Position numbers and translations under genes: made by a program
Shown here: piece by piece, positions 1-9,353 of the stretch
Position numbering within the stretch: the first letter of the stretch is position 1
Layout: every line of letters begins with the position of its first letter
Assembly: GCA_040881985.1 (NCBI GenBank)
Contig: JBBECE010000028.1
Span: forward strand, 1 to 64,000
Reading direction: 5' to 3'
Source of the DNA: JBBECE01 sp040881985
Lineage (GTDB): Bacteria > Pseudomonadota > Alphaproteobacteria > Rhizobiales > Devosiaceae
DNA length: 64,000 nucleotides
Notes under the pieces: generated by a model
What the model was told of the DNA's origin: nothing
Database searches by the model: none
What the model saw: only the letters and a program-made list of their open reading frames with translations

Positions 1-1
1 G

Positions 2-211
2 GTCGCCATGTTCGCTGACAAAGTTGTGAACAAGGAAGAGATCGTGCCCGGCACCTATGACGTACTCGGACTGCAATCGGTGGTGACCATCGAAGCCTGG
101 GGTCCGAACATCAAGATCCCGGGGGCGGCGATCACCGCCGACAATGTTGATGACCCCACCTTCTGGGGCAATCTGCAAGTGCCCTCATCGCCGGTGACGT
201 CGGTCGAATGA
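2..211 (+). CDS. Sugar ABC transporter substrate-binding protein, C-terminal end (partial)
   Basis: The reading frame is open from the left edge and stops at TGA 209-211; about 69 codons are visible. The tail (VPGTYDVLGLQSVVTIEAWG, then LQVPSSPV) resembles the C-terminus of periplasmic binding proteins of ribose/rhamnose/xylose-type transporters, where the last strands close the second lobe. The next gene is an RbsC-like permease that overlaps it by ATGA (208-211), which supports the transporter assignment and translational coupling. The substrate cannot be read from this fragment. The ATPase gene of the system is not downstream, so it presumably lies left of the window. Confidence 0.72.
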   Translation, partial: VAMFADKVVNKEEIVPGTYDVLGLQSVVTIEAWGPNIKIPGAAITADNVDDPTFWGNLQVPSSPVTSVE

Positions 212-1272
212 CACTGGCCAACATCCTTTCCCGAGCCGCCGACGGCGGCCCGGGTGTTGTGCGCGGCAAACCGCCGATGTCGCCGCGCCGCCGGGCCACG
301 ATCGAGTTTTTGCTCGACAATCTGGTGTGGCTGCTGCTGATCGCGGTGTTGGCGCTGTTTTCGCTGACCGTGCCGGCCTATTTCCAGCTCGGCATTTTCG
401 TCAACATCATCGAGCAATCGACCTTTGTCGGCGTCATGGCCATCGGGCTGGCGCTGGTGGTCATCGCCGGGCACATGGACCTGTCGGTGGAATCGGTGGC
501 GGCCCTGACCGCGATGGTCACCGGCATCCTGTTCGCCAATGCGGGGATCGGACTGGGAATCAGCTTTTCGCCGGAATGGCTGGTGGTGCCGATATCGCTG
601 GGCATCGCGCTGGTGGTCGGGGCGGTTGTCGGGCTCAGCAATGGATACCTGGTCGTCAAGGTGAAAATGAATGCGTTCATCGTCACGCTGGCGGCGTTCA
701 TCTGGGTGCGCGGGCTGGTGGTGGCCATTTCGGGTGGCCGCTCGGCGCAGGATCTGGCGCCGGGCATCCGTTTCATGGCCATTCAGACGGTTGCCTATAT
801 TCCCTTGATCGCCTGGGTTGCAATCCTGTGCTTCATCGTTTTTTCGACCATTATGGCCAAAACCCCGTTCGGCCGTCACCTGGTGGTGATCGGCGGCAAT
901 CAGGCAGCCGCATTTCGGGCCGGCATCAAGGTCGACCGCCTGCTGATCGTTGCCTTCATGCTGTCCGGGGCGATCGCCGGCGTGGCGGGCTGGCTGCTGG
1001 CGATCCGGACTTCGGGGGCTACGGCCAATTTGGGCACCGGCATGCTGTTCAACGCCTTTGCAGCGGTGGTCATTGGCGGGGTCAGCCTGAAGGGCGGCAT
1101 CGGCCAGCTGCCGGGTGTGTACGCGGGGGTTCTGTTGCTGTCCTCGATCCACACAGCGATCAACCTGATGGGCCTGCCGGCGCATTTCACCCAGATGATC
1201 CTGGGTGGGCTGGTGCTGGCTGCCTTGCTGCTCGACTCGGTCAAGCACACCATCCGACAGAGGATCGCATGA
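208..1272 (+). CDS. ABC transporter permease, RbsC/XylH type
   Basis: This 354-residue inner-membrane permease of the branched BPD_transp_2 family carries carbohydrates across the cytoplasmic membrane with a periplasmic binding protein and an ATPase. The N-terminal 35 residues are polar and are followed by about 8-10 hydrophobic segments. The family sequence GHMDLSVESVAALTAM near residue 88 and the motif GGVSLKGGIGQLPG near residue 289 are typical of RbsC-like permeases. The ATG at 208 overlaps the stop of the binding-protein gene, and its TGA (1270-1272) overlaps the ATG of the following SDR gene, so the three genes are one operon. Neighbouring dehydrogenase and PLP enzymes suggest a modified sugar, polyol or amino-sugar substrate, but this is inference. 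Confidence 0.9.
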   Translation: MTLANILSRAADGGPGVVRGKPPMSPRRRATIEFLLDNLVWLLLIAVLALFSLTVPAYFQLGIFVNIIEQSTFVGVMAIGLALVVIAGHMDLSVESVAALTAMVTGILFANAGIGLGISFSPEWLVVPISLGIALVVGAVVGLSNGYLVVKVKMNAFIVTLAAFIWVRGLVVAISGGRSAQDLAPGIRFMAIQTVAYIPLIAWVAILCFIVFSTIMAKTPFGRHLVVIGGNQAAAFRAGIKVDRLLIVAFMLSGAIAGVAGWLLAIRTSGATANLGTGMLFNAFAAVVIGGVSLKGGIGQLPGVYAGVLLLSSIHTAINLMGLPAHFTQMILGGLVLAALLLDSVKHTIRQRIA

Positions 1273-2039
1273 GCGGGCGATTGCAGGACCGGGTGGCGTT
1301 GGTGATCGGCGCGGCGCGCGGCATCGGGCGCGGCATTATCGAGCGCTTTGCCGAGGAAGGCGCGCGACTCGTTGTTGCTGACCGCGATGTGGATGAAGGC
1401 CGGGCCACCGCATCTGCATTCGGGGCGCATTTCGTGCAAACCGACATTTCCAGTCACGAGGATGCGGAACGTGCGGTCGCCGAAACCGTCGCGCGGCACA
1501 ACCGCATCGATACCGTTGTACAGAACGCGGGGATATTTCCCTGGACGCTGATCGAGAACATCGAGCCGGCCGAATGGGACATGGTGTTGGCGGTCAATCT
1601 GAAAGGCGCATTTCTGGCGGCACGCGCCGCGCTGCCGCACATGAGGGCGACTGGATACGGCCGGATGATCTTTACCTCCTCGATCACCGGGCCGCGGGTG
1701 ACCAGCCCGGGGCACGGCCACTATTCCGCCTCCAAGGCGGGCGTGAACGGGTTCATCCGTGCGGCGGCGTTGGAATTTGCCGGCTACGGAATCACCGTGA
1801 ACGGGGTCGAGCCCGGCAATATCCTCACCGAAGGCATGAAGCTGACGCGCAGCGCCGAATTCATCCAGTCCATGCAGGACGCCATCCCGTTGGGCCGGCT
1901 GGGCGCGCCGCGTGACGTCGCCAATGCGTGCCTGTTCCTGGCTTCAGAAGAAGCGGGGTACATCACCGGCACCACGATTATCGTCGACGGCGGGCAGATC
2001 CTGCCCGAAGGCGCCGACTTTCGCGTCATGCCAAAGTAG
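1269..2039 (+). CDS. SDR-family NAD(P)-dependent oxidoreductase
   Basis: A classical short-chain dehydrogenase of 256 residues. It has the nucleotide-binding glycine motif GAARGIG (14-20), an NAG motif (86-88), a catalytic serine near 138 and YSASK with Tyr152/Lys156; the C-terminus carries the usual ITGTTIIVDGG segment. The residue before the glycine motif is Ile rather than the usual Thr (VIGAARGIG), a mild variation. The ATG at 1269 sits in an ATGA overlap with the permease gene, and the next gene begins 7 bases after the stop. It probably oxidises a hydroxyl group of the imported substrate; the specific substrate is unknown. The same SDR-then-PLP-enzyme order is echoed by a remnant at 25226-25348. 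Confidence 0.92.
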   Translation: MSGRLQDRVALVIGAARGIGRGIIERFAEEGARLVVADRDVDEGRATASAFGAHFVQTDISSHEDAERAVAETVARHNRIDTVVQNAGIFPWTLIENIEPAEWDMVLAVNLKGAFLAARAALPHMRATGYGRMIFTSSITGPRVTSPGHGHYSASKAGVNGFIRAAALEFAGYGITVNGVEPGNILTEGMKLTRSAEFIQSMQDAIPLGRLGAPRDVANACLFLASEEAGYITGTTIIVDGGQILPEGADFRVMPK

Positions 2040-2046
2040 ACCGGCG

Positions 2047-3144
2047 ATGGGTATTCTCGACTTTTTCGACCTCAAGCCGCTCGGCGCCATTCTGGGCGAT
2101 CTCGAAACGCCGGTTCCGGTCATCGACGTGGACATCGTTGACGCCAACTTGAAGCGCTGGCAGGCGCGCAGCGACGCGCTGGGTTTGGCCAACCGGCCGA
2201 ACGCAAAAACCCACAAGCTGGCGGAAGTGGCAAAGTACCAGTTGGCATTGGGCGCATCAGGCATCTCGGTGCAAAAACTCGGCGAGGCCGAGGTGGTGGC
2301 CGACGCCCGAATTTCCGACATTCTGGTTACCTTCAACATCGTCGGCGAACTAAAACTAGTGCGCCTTGCGGCGCTCGCCCGCCGGACGGCCATTTCAGTG
2401 GTGGCGGACAGTGCAGAGGTGGCGCGCGGCATCGGCGGGGCCGGATTGGTGGCGGGGTGCGACATTGCCGTGCTGGTCGAATGCGACACGGGCGCGGGAC
2501 GCAACGGCCTGCAGTCAGCGGATGCGGCCGTGGCGCTGGCCAAATTCGTCGATGCGACGCCGGGCGTCACGTATGGCGGACTAATGACCTATTCGGCGGC
2601 GGGGGGCAGGGTTAAGGCAGATGCGTTTTTGGCCGGCGCACGTGATCTCGCGGCCGCTGCGGGGCTTCAGACCGCGACTGTCGGTATCGGCGGTTCGCCC
2701 GACATGTGGAAAGACGAAGGCCTCAGCTCGGCGACCGAATACCGGGCCGGCACGTATGTCCATTTTGACCGCTCGCTGATCGCGCTGGGAGCGTGCAGCT
2801 ATGCCGATTGCGTGCTGAGCCTCTTGGCCGCCATGGTCAGCCGCCCGGCGCCGGAGCGCGCCATCATCGATGCCGGCTCGAAAGCGCTGACCAGTGGTCC
2901 CCTTGGGCTGGAGGGCTACCGCGTGGTGCATTCATTGGGCGACGCGCAGGTTTACAACGTCAATGAGGAACACGGTTACCTTGATCTTTCGCGGGTGGAC
3001 GTCAGACCCTCGATAGGCGATCTCGTCGCCATCACGCCCAATCATGCCTGCCCGGTCAGCAATCTGTTCGACCAGGTCATCCTCGTTCGGGGCAGCGAGG
3101 TTCTTGGAAGGGTGGGCGTCGATGCGCTCGGTCTGGTGCAATGA
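2047..3144 (+). CDS. D-threonine aldolase / D-serine dehydratase-like PLP enzyme (copy 1)
   Basis: A 365-residue fold-type III PLP enzyme with an alanine-racemase-like N-terminal barrel and a D-serine-dehydratase-like C-terminal domain. The PLP lysine is Lys54 in KTHK, and the probable metal site is His333-x-Cys335 in NHACPVSN. The family acts on D-amino acids with a beta-hydroxy group (D-threonine aldol cleavage, D-serine or hydroxyaspartate dehydration). The ATG at 2047 was chosen because homology to the second copy at 24121-25218 begins there and both products are 365 residues, aligning without gaps. Copy 1 has Asn52 where copy 2 and relatives have His in RPH-x-KTHK. It follows the SDR gene closely and precedes a SelA-fold enzyme. 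Confidence 0.88.
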   Translation: MGILDFFDLKPLGAILGDLETPVPVIDVDIVDANLKRWQARSDALGLANRPNAKTHKLAEVAKYQLALGASGISVQKLGEAEVVADARISDILVTFNIVGELKLVRLAALARRTAISVVADSAEVARGIGGAGLVAGCDIAVLVECDTGAGRNGLQSADAAVALAKFVDATPGVTYGGLMTYSAAGGRVKADAFLAGARDLAAAAGLQTATVGIGGSPDMWKDEGLSSATEYRAGTYVHFDRSLIALGACSYADCVLSLLAAMVSRPAPERAIIDAGSKALTSGPLGLEGYRVVHSLGDAQVYNVNEEHGYLDLSRVDVRPSIGDLVAITPNHACPVSNLFDQVILVRGSEVLGRVGVDALGLVQ

Positions 3145-3250
3145 GTGGCGGGAATTGGCATTTCGGATGCGATGTCCGCCGGTGTGAGGGGGGCCTTACC
3201 GAACACCGATGCGCTCGCCGCTGAATGGACCGGGCGTTTAGGGAAACCGG

Positions 3251-4459
3251 ATGCCTGAAACGAACATATTCGATCGGCGAGGAATTCCCACGGTGATCAA
3301 CGCCGCGGGAACGCTCACGCGTTTGTCCGGCGGAATTGTTGCGCCGGGCGTGGCCGAGGCCATGCGCGATGCATCCTTTGCCAGCGTTGACATGCTTGAA
3401 CTGCAGGCCCATGCGAGCCAGGTCCTGGCGGCCATCACCGGCGCCGAGGCAGGCTATGTAACGGCCGGAGCCTCAGCTGGCCTGTTGCTGGCGACCGCGG
3501 CGTGCCTGAGCCGTTATGATGCCTCGTTGATGAATCGGCTGCCCGATACTGGGGGAATGAGCAACGAATTCGTCATACCGAGGGGTCATCGCAACGGCTA
3601 CGATCATGCAGTGCGTGCCGCGGGCGGGCGATTGGTGGAAGCCGGACTGCCGGAGCGCCAGGCCGGAGTCGGCGTGCGCGAAACGGAAGCTTGGGAGATC
3701 GGGGCGGCTATTAATGAGCGCACGGCGGCGGTGCTCTATGTTGCGGGCGAATGGGCGCGGCCCGCACTGGCCGAGGTGACGGAAATCGCGCACCGAGCGA
3801 GCGTTCCAGTCATCGTCGATGCTGCCGCTGAACTGCCGCCGCAATCGAACCTGCGGCACTTTCTCGCGCAGGGAGCGGATCTGGTCGTCTTTTCCGGTGG
3901 CAAGGCGCTGGGCGGTCCCGCCGCCTCGGGCATTTTGTGCGGCCGGCGAAATCTGGTCATGTCGGCGGTCGTGCAGTCGATCGATCTGGATGTGACCTGG
4001 GATCAATGGAATCCACCCACCGCCCTGGTCGACAAGAAGTCTCTGACAGGGCTGCCGCAGCAGGGGGTTGGCCGTTCCTGCAAGGTGGGCAAGCAGGAGA
4101 TTATGGGGTTGCTCGCAGCGATCGAGCACTTCGTCGCCGAGGGCGACGAGGCGCGGCATTCACGCTGGCTGGTGGATGCCAGGAGAATCGCAGATGGGCT
4201 CGCCGACCAGGACGCTGCAACGGTGACGCTGGTCGGAGAAAACGACGTGAGCTGCATTCCGCGGGTGGAATTGCAATTTCCTCGGGGGTCCACAAGCGCC
4301 GCGTTAGCGCTTGCTGAAAGGCTACTCGACGGCGACAGGCCAATCCATCTGGACCAAACCTGGTCTGATCGGGGACGCTTGATCGTCAATCCGATCTGTC
4401 TTCGCGATGGCGAAGCCCGCCTGGTCGCACAAAATGTTGTAAGAATCCTCAGGCAATGA
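3251..4459 (+). CDS. SelA-fold PLP-dependent enzyme (aminotransferase class V-like)
   Basis: A 402-residue fold-type I PLP enzyme related to SelA, DgaE/YhfS and similar lyases. The Schiff-base lysine is Lys218 in the motif FSGGKALGGP, and Asp190 in PVIVDAAAE is the residue expected to bind the pyridine nitrogen. The early motif PTVINAAGTLTRLSGG is characteristic of the SelA-like group, several members of which are ammonia-lyases acting on 2-amino sugar acids. A purine-rich ribosome site (AGGGAAACC) precedes the ATG at 3251. It is 106 bases from the D-threonine-aldolase-like gene and probably belongs to the same transcript. Function as an amino-acid or amino-sugar-acid lyase is inferred; the substrate is not known. 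Confidence 0.82.
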   Translation: MPETNIFDRRGIPTVINAAGTLTRLSGGIVAPGVAEAMRDASFASVDMLELQAHASQVLAAITGAEAGYVTAGASAGLLLATAACLSRYDASLMNRLPDTGGMSNEFVIPRGHRNGYDHAVRAAGGRLVEAGLPERQAGVGVRETEAWEIGAAINERTAAVLYVAGEWARPALAEVTEIAHRASVPVIVDAAAELPPQSNLRHFLAQGADLVVFSGGKALGGPAASGILCGRRNLVMSAVVQSIDLDVTWDQWNPPTALVDKKSLTGLPQQGVGRSCKVGKQEIMGLLAAIEHFVAEGDEARHSRWLVDARRIADGLADQDAATVTLVGENDVSCIPRVELQFPRGSTSAALALAERLLDGDRPIHLDQTWSDRGRLIVNPICLRDGEARLVAQNVVRILRQ

Positions 4460-4703
4460 CCTAGGTGGGTGTCGCCTTTTGATTGCGATGCGGATAGCCC
4501 AAACCTGATCCGCACGAGCGACTTGGCGGCAAATAAATGGTGCCTTCCAATCGGCACGGGCGAGGCCACGAAGCCAGGATCGATCCGGCTTTGCGCGCCC
4601 GTGACGCGGAAGCTGGAGTGCTCGATGCCGACGAAAGTATTCGGTCGGCACCGTCAGACGAAACTCGCTTGCAGTTGACAGGGCCGCCTTCTAGCGTCGG
4701 CCG
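4460..4703 (+). other. Non-coding flank between SelA-like gene and IS6 element
   Basis: No convincing gene is seen here. Short open frames occur on both strands but show no recognisable domain. The last 60 bases (about 4645-4703) probably belong to the insertion sequence, but I could not find a clear pair of terminal inverted repeats, so the left end of the element is not defined. Confidence 0.4.
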
Positions 4704-5409
4704 ATGACCAAACTCAGCCCCATTCGCTATTTCAAGACATCTCCCGAGATCATCCGGCTCGCTGTGATGCTGTATGTCCGGTTTCCGCTGTCGCTTCGCA
4801 ACGTCGAGGATCTGCCGCACGAGCGCTGGGTCGACATCAGCCATGAGGCGGTGCGGTTTTGGTGGAACCGGTTTGGGCCGGCATTCGCGCCGAAATAGAA
4901 AGCCAGCGCGCCCAACGGATGCGATCCTGGCCACAATGGCAGTGGTATCTCGATGAGGTGTTCGTTCTGATCAATGGCGAGACCCGCTACCTCTGGCGCG
5001 CCGTGGATCACGAAGGCGAGGTGTTTGAAGCCTTCGTTTCAAAGAGACGGGACCGCAACGCAGCTTTGAAGTTCCTCAAGAAATTGATGAAGCGATATGG
5101 CGCTCCGAGGGCAATCGTAACGGACAAACTCCGATCCTATGGTGCCGCTATGAAGCATCTTGGGACAGCCGATCGCCAACGGACAGGCCGCTGGTTGAAC
5201 AATCGAGCCGAGAACTCACATTTGCCATTCCGACGACGAGAACGGCCATGCTCCACTTCAGACGAATGCAAAGTTTGGAGAAGTTTGCCGCCGTTCGCTC
5301 CTCCATCCACAACCACTTCAACCAGGAATGCCACCTCTACAGCCGCTACATCTTCAAACAAAACCGTGCCGCCGCCCTTGCTGAGTGGTGTCAACTCGGC
5401 GCCGCCTAA
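4704..5409 (+). pseudogene. IS6-family transposase, two frameshifts
   Basis: The frame starting ATG 4704 encodes an IS6/IS26-type N-terminus (FPLSLRNVEDL, then ISHEAVRFWWNRFGP) and stops at 4896-4898. A second frame continues from about 4889 with the DDE core: first Asp in WYLDEVF, second Asp in IVTDKLRS, Glu in NRAENSHLPFRRRER. After RRRER the frame is lost again; the third frame reads MLHFRRMQSLEKF and ends at TAA 5407-5409 after LAEWCQLGAA. Both breaks are explained by one missing G, in GCG(G)CC near 4890 and CGG(G)CC near 5245. Restoring them gives a complete transposase with all three catalytic residues. It may be a recently inactivated IS or a consensus error; terminal repeats were not resolved. 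Confidence 0.88.
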
Positions 5410-5623
5410 TTCAGGGGCTGATGGAGAGAAATGACTGGTTCGCACAGGGCGGGATGGTCGACGCAAAGCGCCTACCGGGGCATCCGCAGGGGTCGGGCGG
5501 AACGACGGGGTTTGGAGCTCAAATTTCTCAAAATCCGTGAACGTGAACCAGTCTCAATAAGCGCGAGTTGCATGCCCTGCCCGTTCAGCCCGTCCGCCGG
5601 TCGCATCGACGTGAGCTTTCAGG

Positions 5624-8600
5624 TCATCCCCCGGCCGCCGGCTCGGATTGCGACAGTAATTGCGTGTTGCCGCCCGTCGCTGTGGTGTTCACGCACAAAT
5701 GCCGCTCGATGTGATAGCGGCCCGGATAACCGGTTTCGGTAATCAGGGGGATTAGCGCGCCGGGCCGGTCGGCGAGCGCCTGCCGGATCGCGCGCTGGGC
5801 ATCGGCAGGCCCCCAGAACGCCACCGCGTCAAACCCTTGCAGGTCGCGCAGCGCCCCCGCCGGCACCGTGCCGTCCAGCCGGCAGCCAGCCGCGATCTCG
5901 AGCGCCGTGCAGCCTTGGGCGCGCGCCTCCCGCGCCTGCCGCCGCGCCGCGCTGACACCGGGTCCCAGGCACAGCACGAGCCCGCGCGGGTGAATCGATA
6001 GCCGGTTGGACTCACCGGTGACCCCCTGCATTTCCGCCTGCCCTAGCACTGCCCCCGCATCAGGCCGTCCCGCCGCGTCGATTGCCGCCTGGAGCAGATC
6101 AACCGTAATCGGATCGGCGTGAACGTGGGCGGCGGCACCAGTAAGGTGGCGCGTGAACCGCGGCAGGTAACTGGGTCCACCCGCCTTCGGACCGGTGCCC
6201 GACAGTCCCTCGCCGCCGAACGGTTGGGAGCCGACAATCGCCCCAATTTGGTTGCGGTTGACATAGCAGTTGCCGACCCGAAGCCGCGAGACGATGTGCT
6301 GGACCCGGCTGTCAACCCGGGTGTGCAGCCCGAAGGTCAACGCGGAACCACTGCCGTTGATGTCGTCAACCACGCGGCCAAGCTGGTCCGTGGTGAAGCT
6401 TGCGACATGCAGCACCGGGCCAAAAATCTCCTCTTTGAGATCAGCGATCGAGCCGACGCGCAGCACCGCCGGGCCGACGAAATGGCCGCGGGCGGGAGCG
6501 CCGATCTGGTGCAGGAGACGGCCCTGCTGACGGGCCGCCGAGATGTGCTGCAGGATTTTCCGCCGCGCTGGCTGGTCGATGATCGGGCCGATGTCGGTGG
6601 CCAGTTCCCAGGGAGGGCCGACGACCAGCGCGTCCATGGCCCCAAACAGCATTTTGAGGATCGATTGGGCGACGTCCTCCTGCACATACAGCATCCGAAG
6701 CGCCGAGCAGCGCTGCCCGGCGCTCTGGAACGCCGACACAAGGATGTCCCTGACCGCCTGTTCGGGCATCGCAGTGCTGTCGAGGATCATGGCGTTGATG
6801 CCGCCGGTTTCGGCGATCAGCGGGGCGCCGGGCGCAAGCTTTCGGGCCATGGCGCTGTTGATCTTGCGGGCGGTGGCGATCGAGCCGGTGAAACAGATGC
6901 CGTCGATGCGGGGATCGCTGCACAGAGCCGTGCCCACCCTTGCGCCGGTGCCGGGCAGCAATTGCAGCGCTGATGCCGGCACGCCGGCCCTCAGCAGCAG
7001 GTCGACCGCCCTGGCGGCGATCAGCGGGGTGGCTTCGGCGGGCTTGGCCAGCACCGCGTTGCCGGCGGCAAGAGCCGCGGCGATCTGGCCGGTAAAGATC
7101 GCGAGCGGAAAGTTCCACGGGGAGATGCAGCCGAACACACCCTGGGCGGGGTGCTCGAGGTGCGGCACCTGGACCGCGTAATAGCGCAGGAAGTCCACCG
7201 CCTCGCGCAGTTCGGCGACCGCGTCGATCGCAGTCCGGCCGGCTTCGCGGGCGGCGATGGCGAACAGCTCGCCGGCATGGTCCTCGAAAAGCCCGGCGGC
7301 TTTCATCAGCACCGAGGCCCGCATCATTGCGCTTTCCGACCATGGCCGTGCTGATGCCAGCGCGGTCTCGACATCGGATGGCGAAGCCTCGGTGACGGTG
7401 CCGGGCCGGTCGGAAGGCTCGGCCGGATTCTTGACAGCCGATCGCGCCCCGCCCGCCACCGGACCGGCCAAAAGCGGCTCGGCATGCCAGGTAGCGGAGC
7501 GAAACGGACTGCGCGCCTGGTCGAACGCCCCGGCGTCGACCGGATCGTTGAGGTTCACACCGCTTGAGTTCGAACGCTCCTGGCCGAACAGGTCCGGCGG
7601 GCGCGGAACGGGGCGTATGCGGGGCGCGGCGTCCAACAGGTTTTCCGCCGCCGCGATCGGGTCGGCGGCGACCTTTTCCGGCGCCAGGAACCGGTTGACG
7701 ATCTGGTTGACAAAGGAGCTGTTGGCGCCGTTCTCCAACAGCCGGCGCACCAGATAGGCCAGCAGGTCCCGATGCGCGCCGACCGGGGCGTAGATGCGGC
7801 AGGTCGTCCCGTTCCGGTCCCTGAGGATGTCGTGCAGCACCTCGCCCATGCCGTGCAGCCGCTGGAATTCGAACCCGGACGCTTCCGGCGCCATTCGCAG
7901 GATGGCGGCCACCGTATGGGCGTTGTGGGAGGCGAACTGGGGATAGATGCGGTCCCTCATCGCGAGCAATTTGCGCGCCGCGGCGAGATAGGAGATGTCG
8001 GTGAAGCTCTTGCGGGTGAACACCGGGTAATCCCGGATGCCGAGCACCTGGGCGAGCTTGATTTCGGTGTCCCAATAGGCGCCCTTGACCAGCCGGATCA
8101 TGATCCGCCTGTCATGCGACCGCGCCAGCGCATACAGCCAGTCGACCACCCGCCCGGTACGCTTGCCATAGGCCTGCACCACTACGCCGAACCCGTCCCA
8201 GCCGGACAGTGCCCGATCGGCTAGGACCGCTTCGATAACGTCCAGCGACAGGTCGAGCCGGTCTGCTTCCTCGGCATCGATATTCATTCCCATGCCGGCC
8301 GATTTGGCGGCCAGCGCCAGGTCCCGCAGGCGCGGCACCAGGGTTTGCAGCACCCGGGCACGCTGGATCCGCTCGTAGCGCGGAAAAAGTGCCGACAGCT
8401 TGACCGAAATGCCGGGATTGCGGCGGCAGTCGTTGCCCACGCAACGGGCTGCAATGGCGGCAATGGCGCTTAGGTAGGCACCCAGGTAGCGGCCGGCGTC
8501 GGCCTCGGTCAGCGCCGCCTCGCCGAGCATGTCGTAGGAAAAGGTCAAGCCGAGCGCCTCCCGTCTTTCGGCCCGCCGCATCGCCTCTTCGATGTCGCGG

Positions 8601-9118
8601 CCGAGAACGAACTGGCGCCCCATCTGCTGGATGGCCCGGGCCACCGCCGAACGGATCACCGGCTCGCCGAGCCGTTTGACGGTTTCCCGCAGGACCCCCG
8701 CCACCCCCGGCCGCTCCGCGTCGAGCACCTTGCCGGTGAGCAGCAGCGCCCAGGTTGAAGCGTTGACCATCGAGGACGAGGATTTGCCCAGATGCAGCCC
8801 CCAGTCGGACGGAGCGATCTTGTCCTCGATCAGGGCGTCGAGCGTTTCGGTGTCGGGGACCCGCAGGAACGCCTCGGCGAGGCACATCAGGGCCACCCCT
8901 TCGTGGGTCGACAGACCGTATTCGGCCAGAAGCGTTTCCATCAGGCCGCCGGCGCGGGATCGGCGAATATCTTCAACCAGGCCCGCCGCATGGCCGGCGA
9001 TGGCCGACCGGTCGGCGGGCGACAGCGCCGCCTCGTCGATCAGCTCGCGAACCAGGGCGTCCTCGTCCCGAAGCGTTTCGGCGCGAAGCTCGCCGCGGAT
9101 TGAATCAAGGGAAACCAT
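5624..9118 (-). CDS. putA: Bifunctional proline dehydrogenase / L-glutamate gamma-semialdehyde dehydrogenase
   Basis: PutA oxidises proline to pyrroline-5-carboxylate with FAD and then to glutamate with NAD. From the ATG at 9118 the product is 1164 residues. The proline dehydrogenase barrel lies roughly at 120-430 (motifs SVKLSALFPRY, IRLVKGAYWDTE, FASHNAHTV) and the aldehyde dehydrogenase at about 560-990 (ETGGINAMI with the glutamate, then SAGQRCSALR with the catalytic cysteine). No ribbon-helix-helix DNA-binding domain is present, so it is not a self-regulating trifunctional PutA. The ORF can be extended to 9292, but the extra 58 residues are low-complexity and arginine-rich, and the arm-like helix begins at MVSLDSIRGELR. 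It is divergent from the XRE-cupin gene at 9354, the likely shared control point. Confidence 0.95.
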   Translation of the reverse strand: MVSLDSIRGELRAETLRDEDALVRELIDEAALSPADRSAIAGHAAGLVEDIRRSRAGGLMETLLAEYGLSTHEGVALMCLAEAFLRVPDTETLDALIEDKIAPSDWGLHLGKSSSSMVNASTWALLLTGKVLDAERPGVAGVLRETVKRLGEPVIRSAVARAIQQMGRQFVLGRDIEEAMRRAERREALGLTFSYDMLGEAALTEADAGRYLGAYLSAIAAIAARCVGNDCRRNPGISVKLSALFPRYERIQRARVLQTLVPRLRDLALAAKSAGMGMNIDAEEADRLDLSLDVIEAVLADRALSGWDGFGVVVQAYGKRTGRVVDWLYALARSHDRRIMIRLVKGAYWDTEIKLAQVLGIRDYPVFTRKSFTDISYLAAARKLLAMRDRIYPQFASHNAHTVAAILRMAPEASGFEFQRLHGMGEVLHDILRDRNGTTCRIYAPVGAHRDLLAYLVRRLLENGANSSFVNQIVNRFLAPEKVAADPIAAAENLLDAAPRIRPVPRPPDLFGQERSNSSGVNLNDPVDAGAFDQARSPFRSATWHAEPLLAGPVAGGARSAVKNPAEPSDRPGTVTEASPSDVETALASARPWSESAMMRASVLMKAAGLFEDHAGELFAIAAREAGRTAIDAVAELREAVDFLRYYAVQVPHLEHPAQGVFGCISPWNFPLAIFTGQIAAALAAGNAVLAKPAEATPLIAARAVDLLLRAGVPASALQLLPGTGARVGTALCSDPRIDGICFTGSIATARKINSAMARKLAPGAPLIAETGGINAMILDSTAMPEQAVRDILVSAFQSAGQRCSALRMLYVQEDVAQSILKMLFGAMDALVVGPPWELATDIGPIIDQPARRKILQHISAARQQGRLLHQIGAPARGHFVGPAVLRVGSIADLKEEIFGPVLHVASFTTDQLGRVVDDINGSGSALTFGLHTRVDSRVQHIVSRLRVGNCYVNRNQIGAIVGSQPFGGEGLSGTGPKAGGPSYLPRFTRHLTGAAAHVHADPITVDLLQAAIDAAGRPDAGAVLGQAEMQGVTGESNRLSIHPRGLVLCLGPGVSAARRQAREARAQGCTALEIAAGCRLDGTVPAGALRDLQGFDAVAFWGPADAQRAIRQALADRPGALIPLITETGYPGRYHIERHLCVNTTATGGNTQLLSQSEPAAGG

Positions 9119-9323
9119 GTCATACTGCCGGCGTGGTTTCGGTCCCCGATCAGCGGGTCCCTTGGCAGCGCGCGGCTTGCCCGGTCGGGCCGCTGCCGAA
9201 CCGTCCGGATGCGGATTGTCGGAAGCCCCGTGACTCACGCTGTCGCCGCTCGCGCGCTGGTTACGGCGAAAATGCCGCGGTCCGGCCGACACCGCTTGAC
9301 TCGGTCTCGCGGCCAGTCCAGTG

Positions 9324-9340
9324 TTTTAGTAATACTAAAA
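9324..9340. promoter_or_regulatory. Palindromic operator candidate in front of the XRE-cupin gene
   Basis: The sequence TTTTAGTAATACTAAAA is a perfect inverted repeat with 8-base arms (TTTTAGTA/TACTAAAA) around one central base. It is strikingly AT-rich in a GC-rich region and lies 13 bases before the start codon of the XRE-cupin regulator. A TTGACT hexamer at 9296-9301 could be a -35 element. If so, the palindrome covers the -10/start region, which fits autorepression and joint control of the divergent putA gene. Operator function is inferred. Confidence 0.6.
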
Positions 9341-9353
9341 AACGGGGCAGGCA

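Noticed and set aside
5441..5556. GACTGGTTCGCAC / GTGAACCAGTC imperfect inverted pair right of the IS6 element
   Set aside because: It differs by an insertion and has no counterpart at the left side, so it cannot be taken as the terminal inverted repeats of the IS.
6441..8075. Long - strand frame inside putA
   Set aside because: It lies entirely within putA in another frame, with arginine/proline-rich composition and no recognisable motif.
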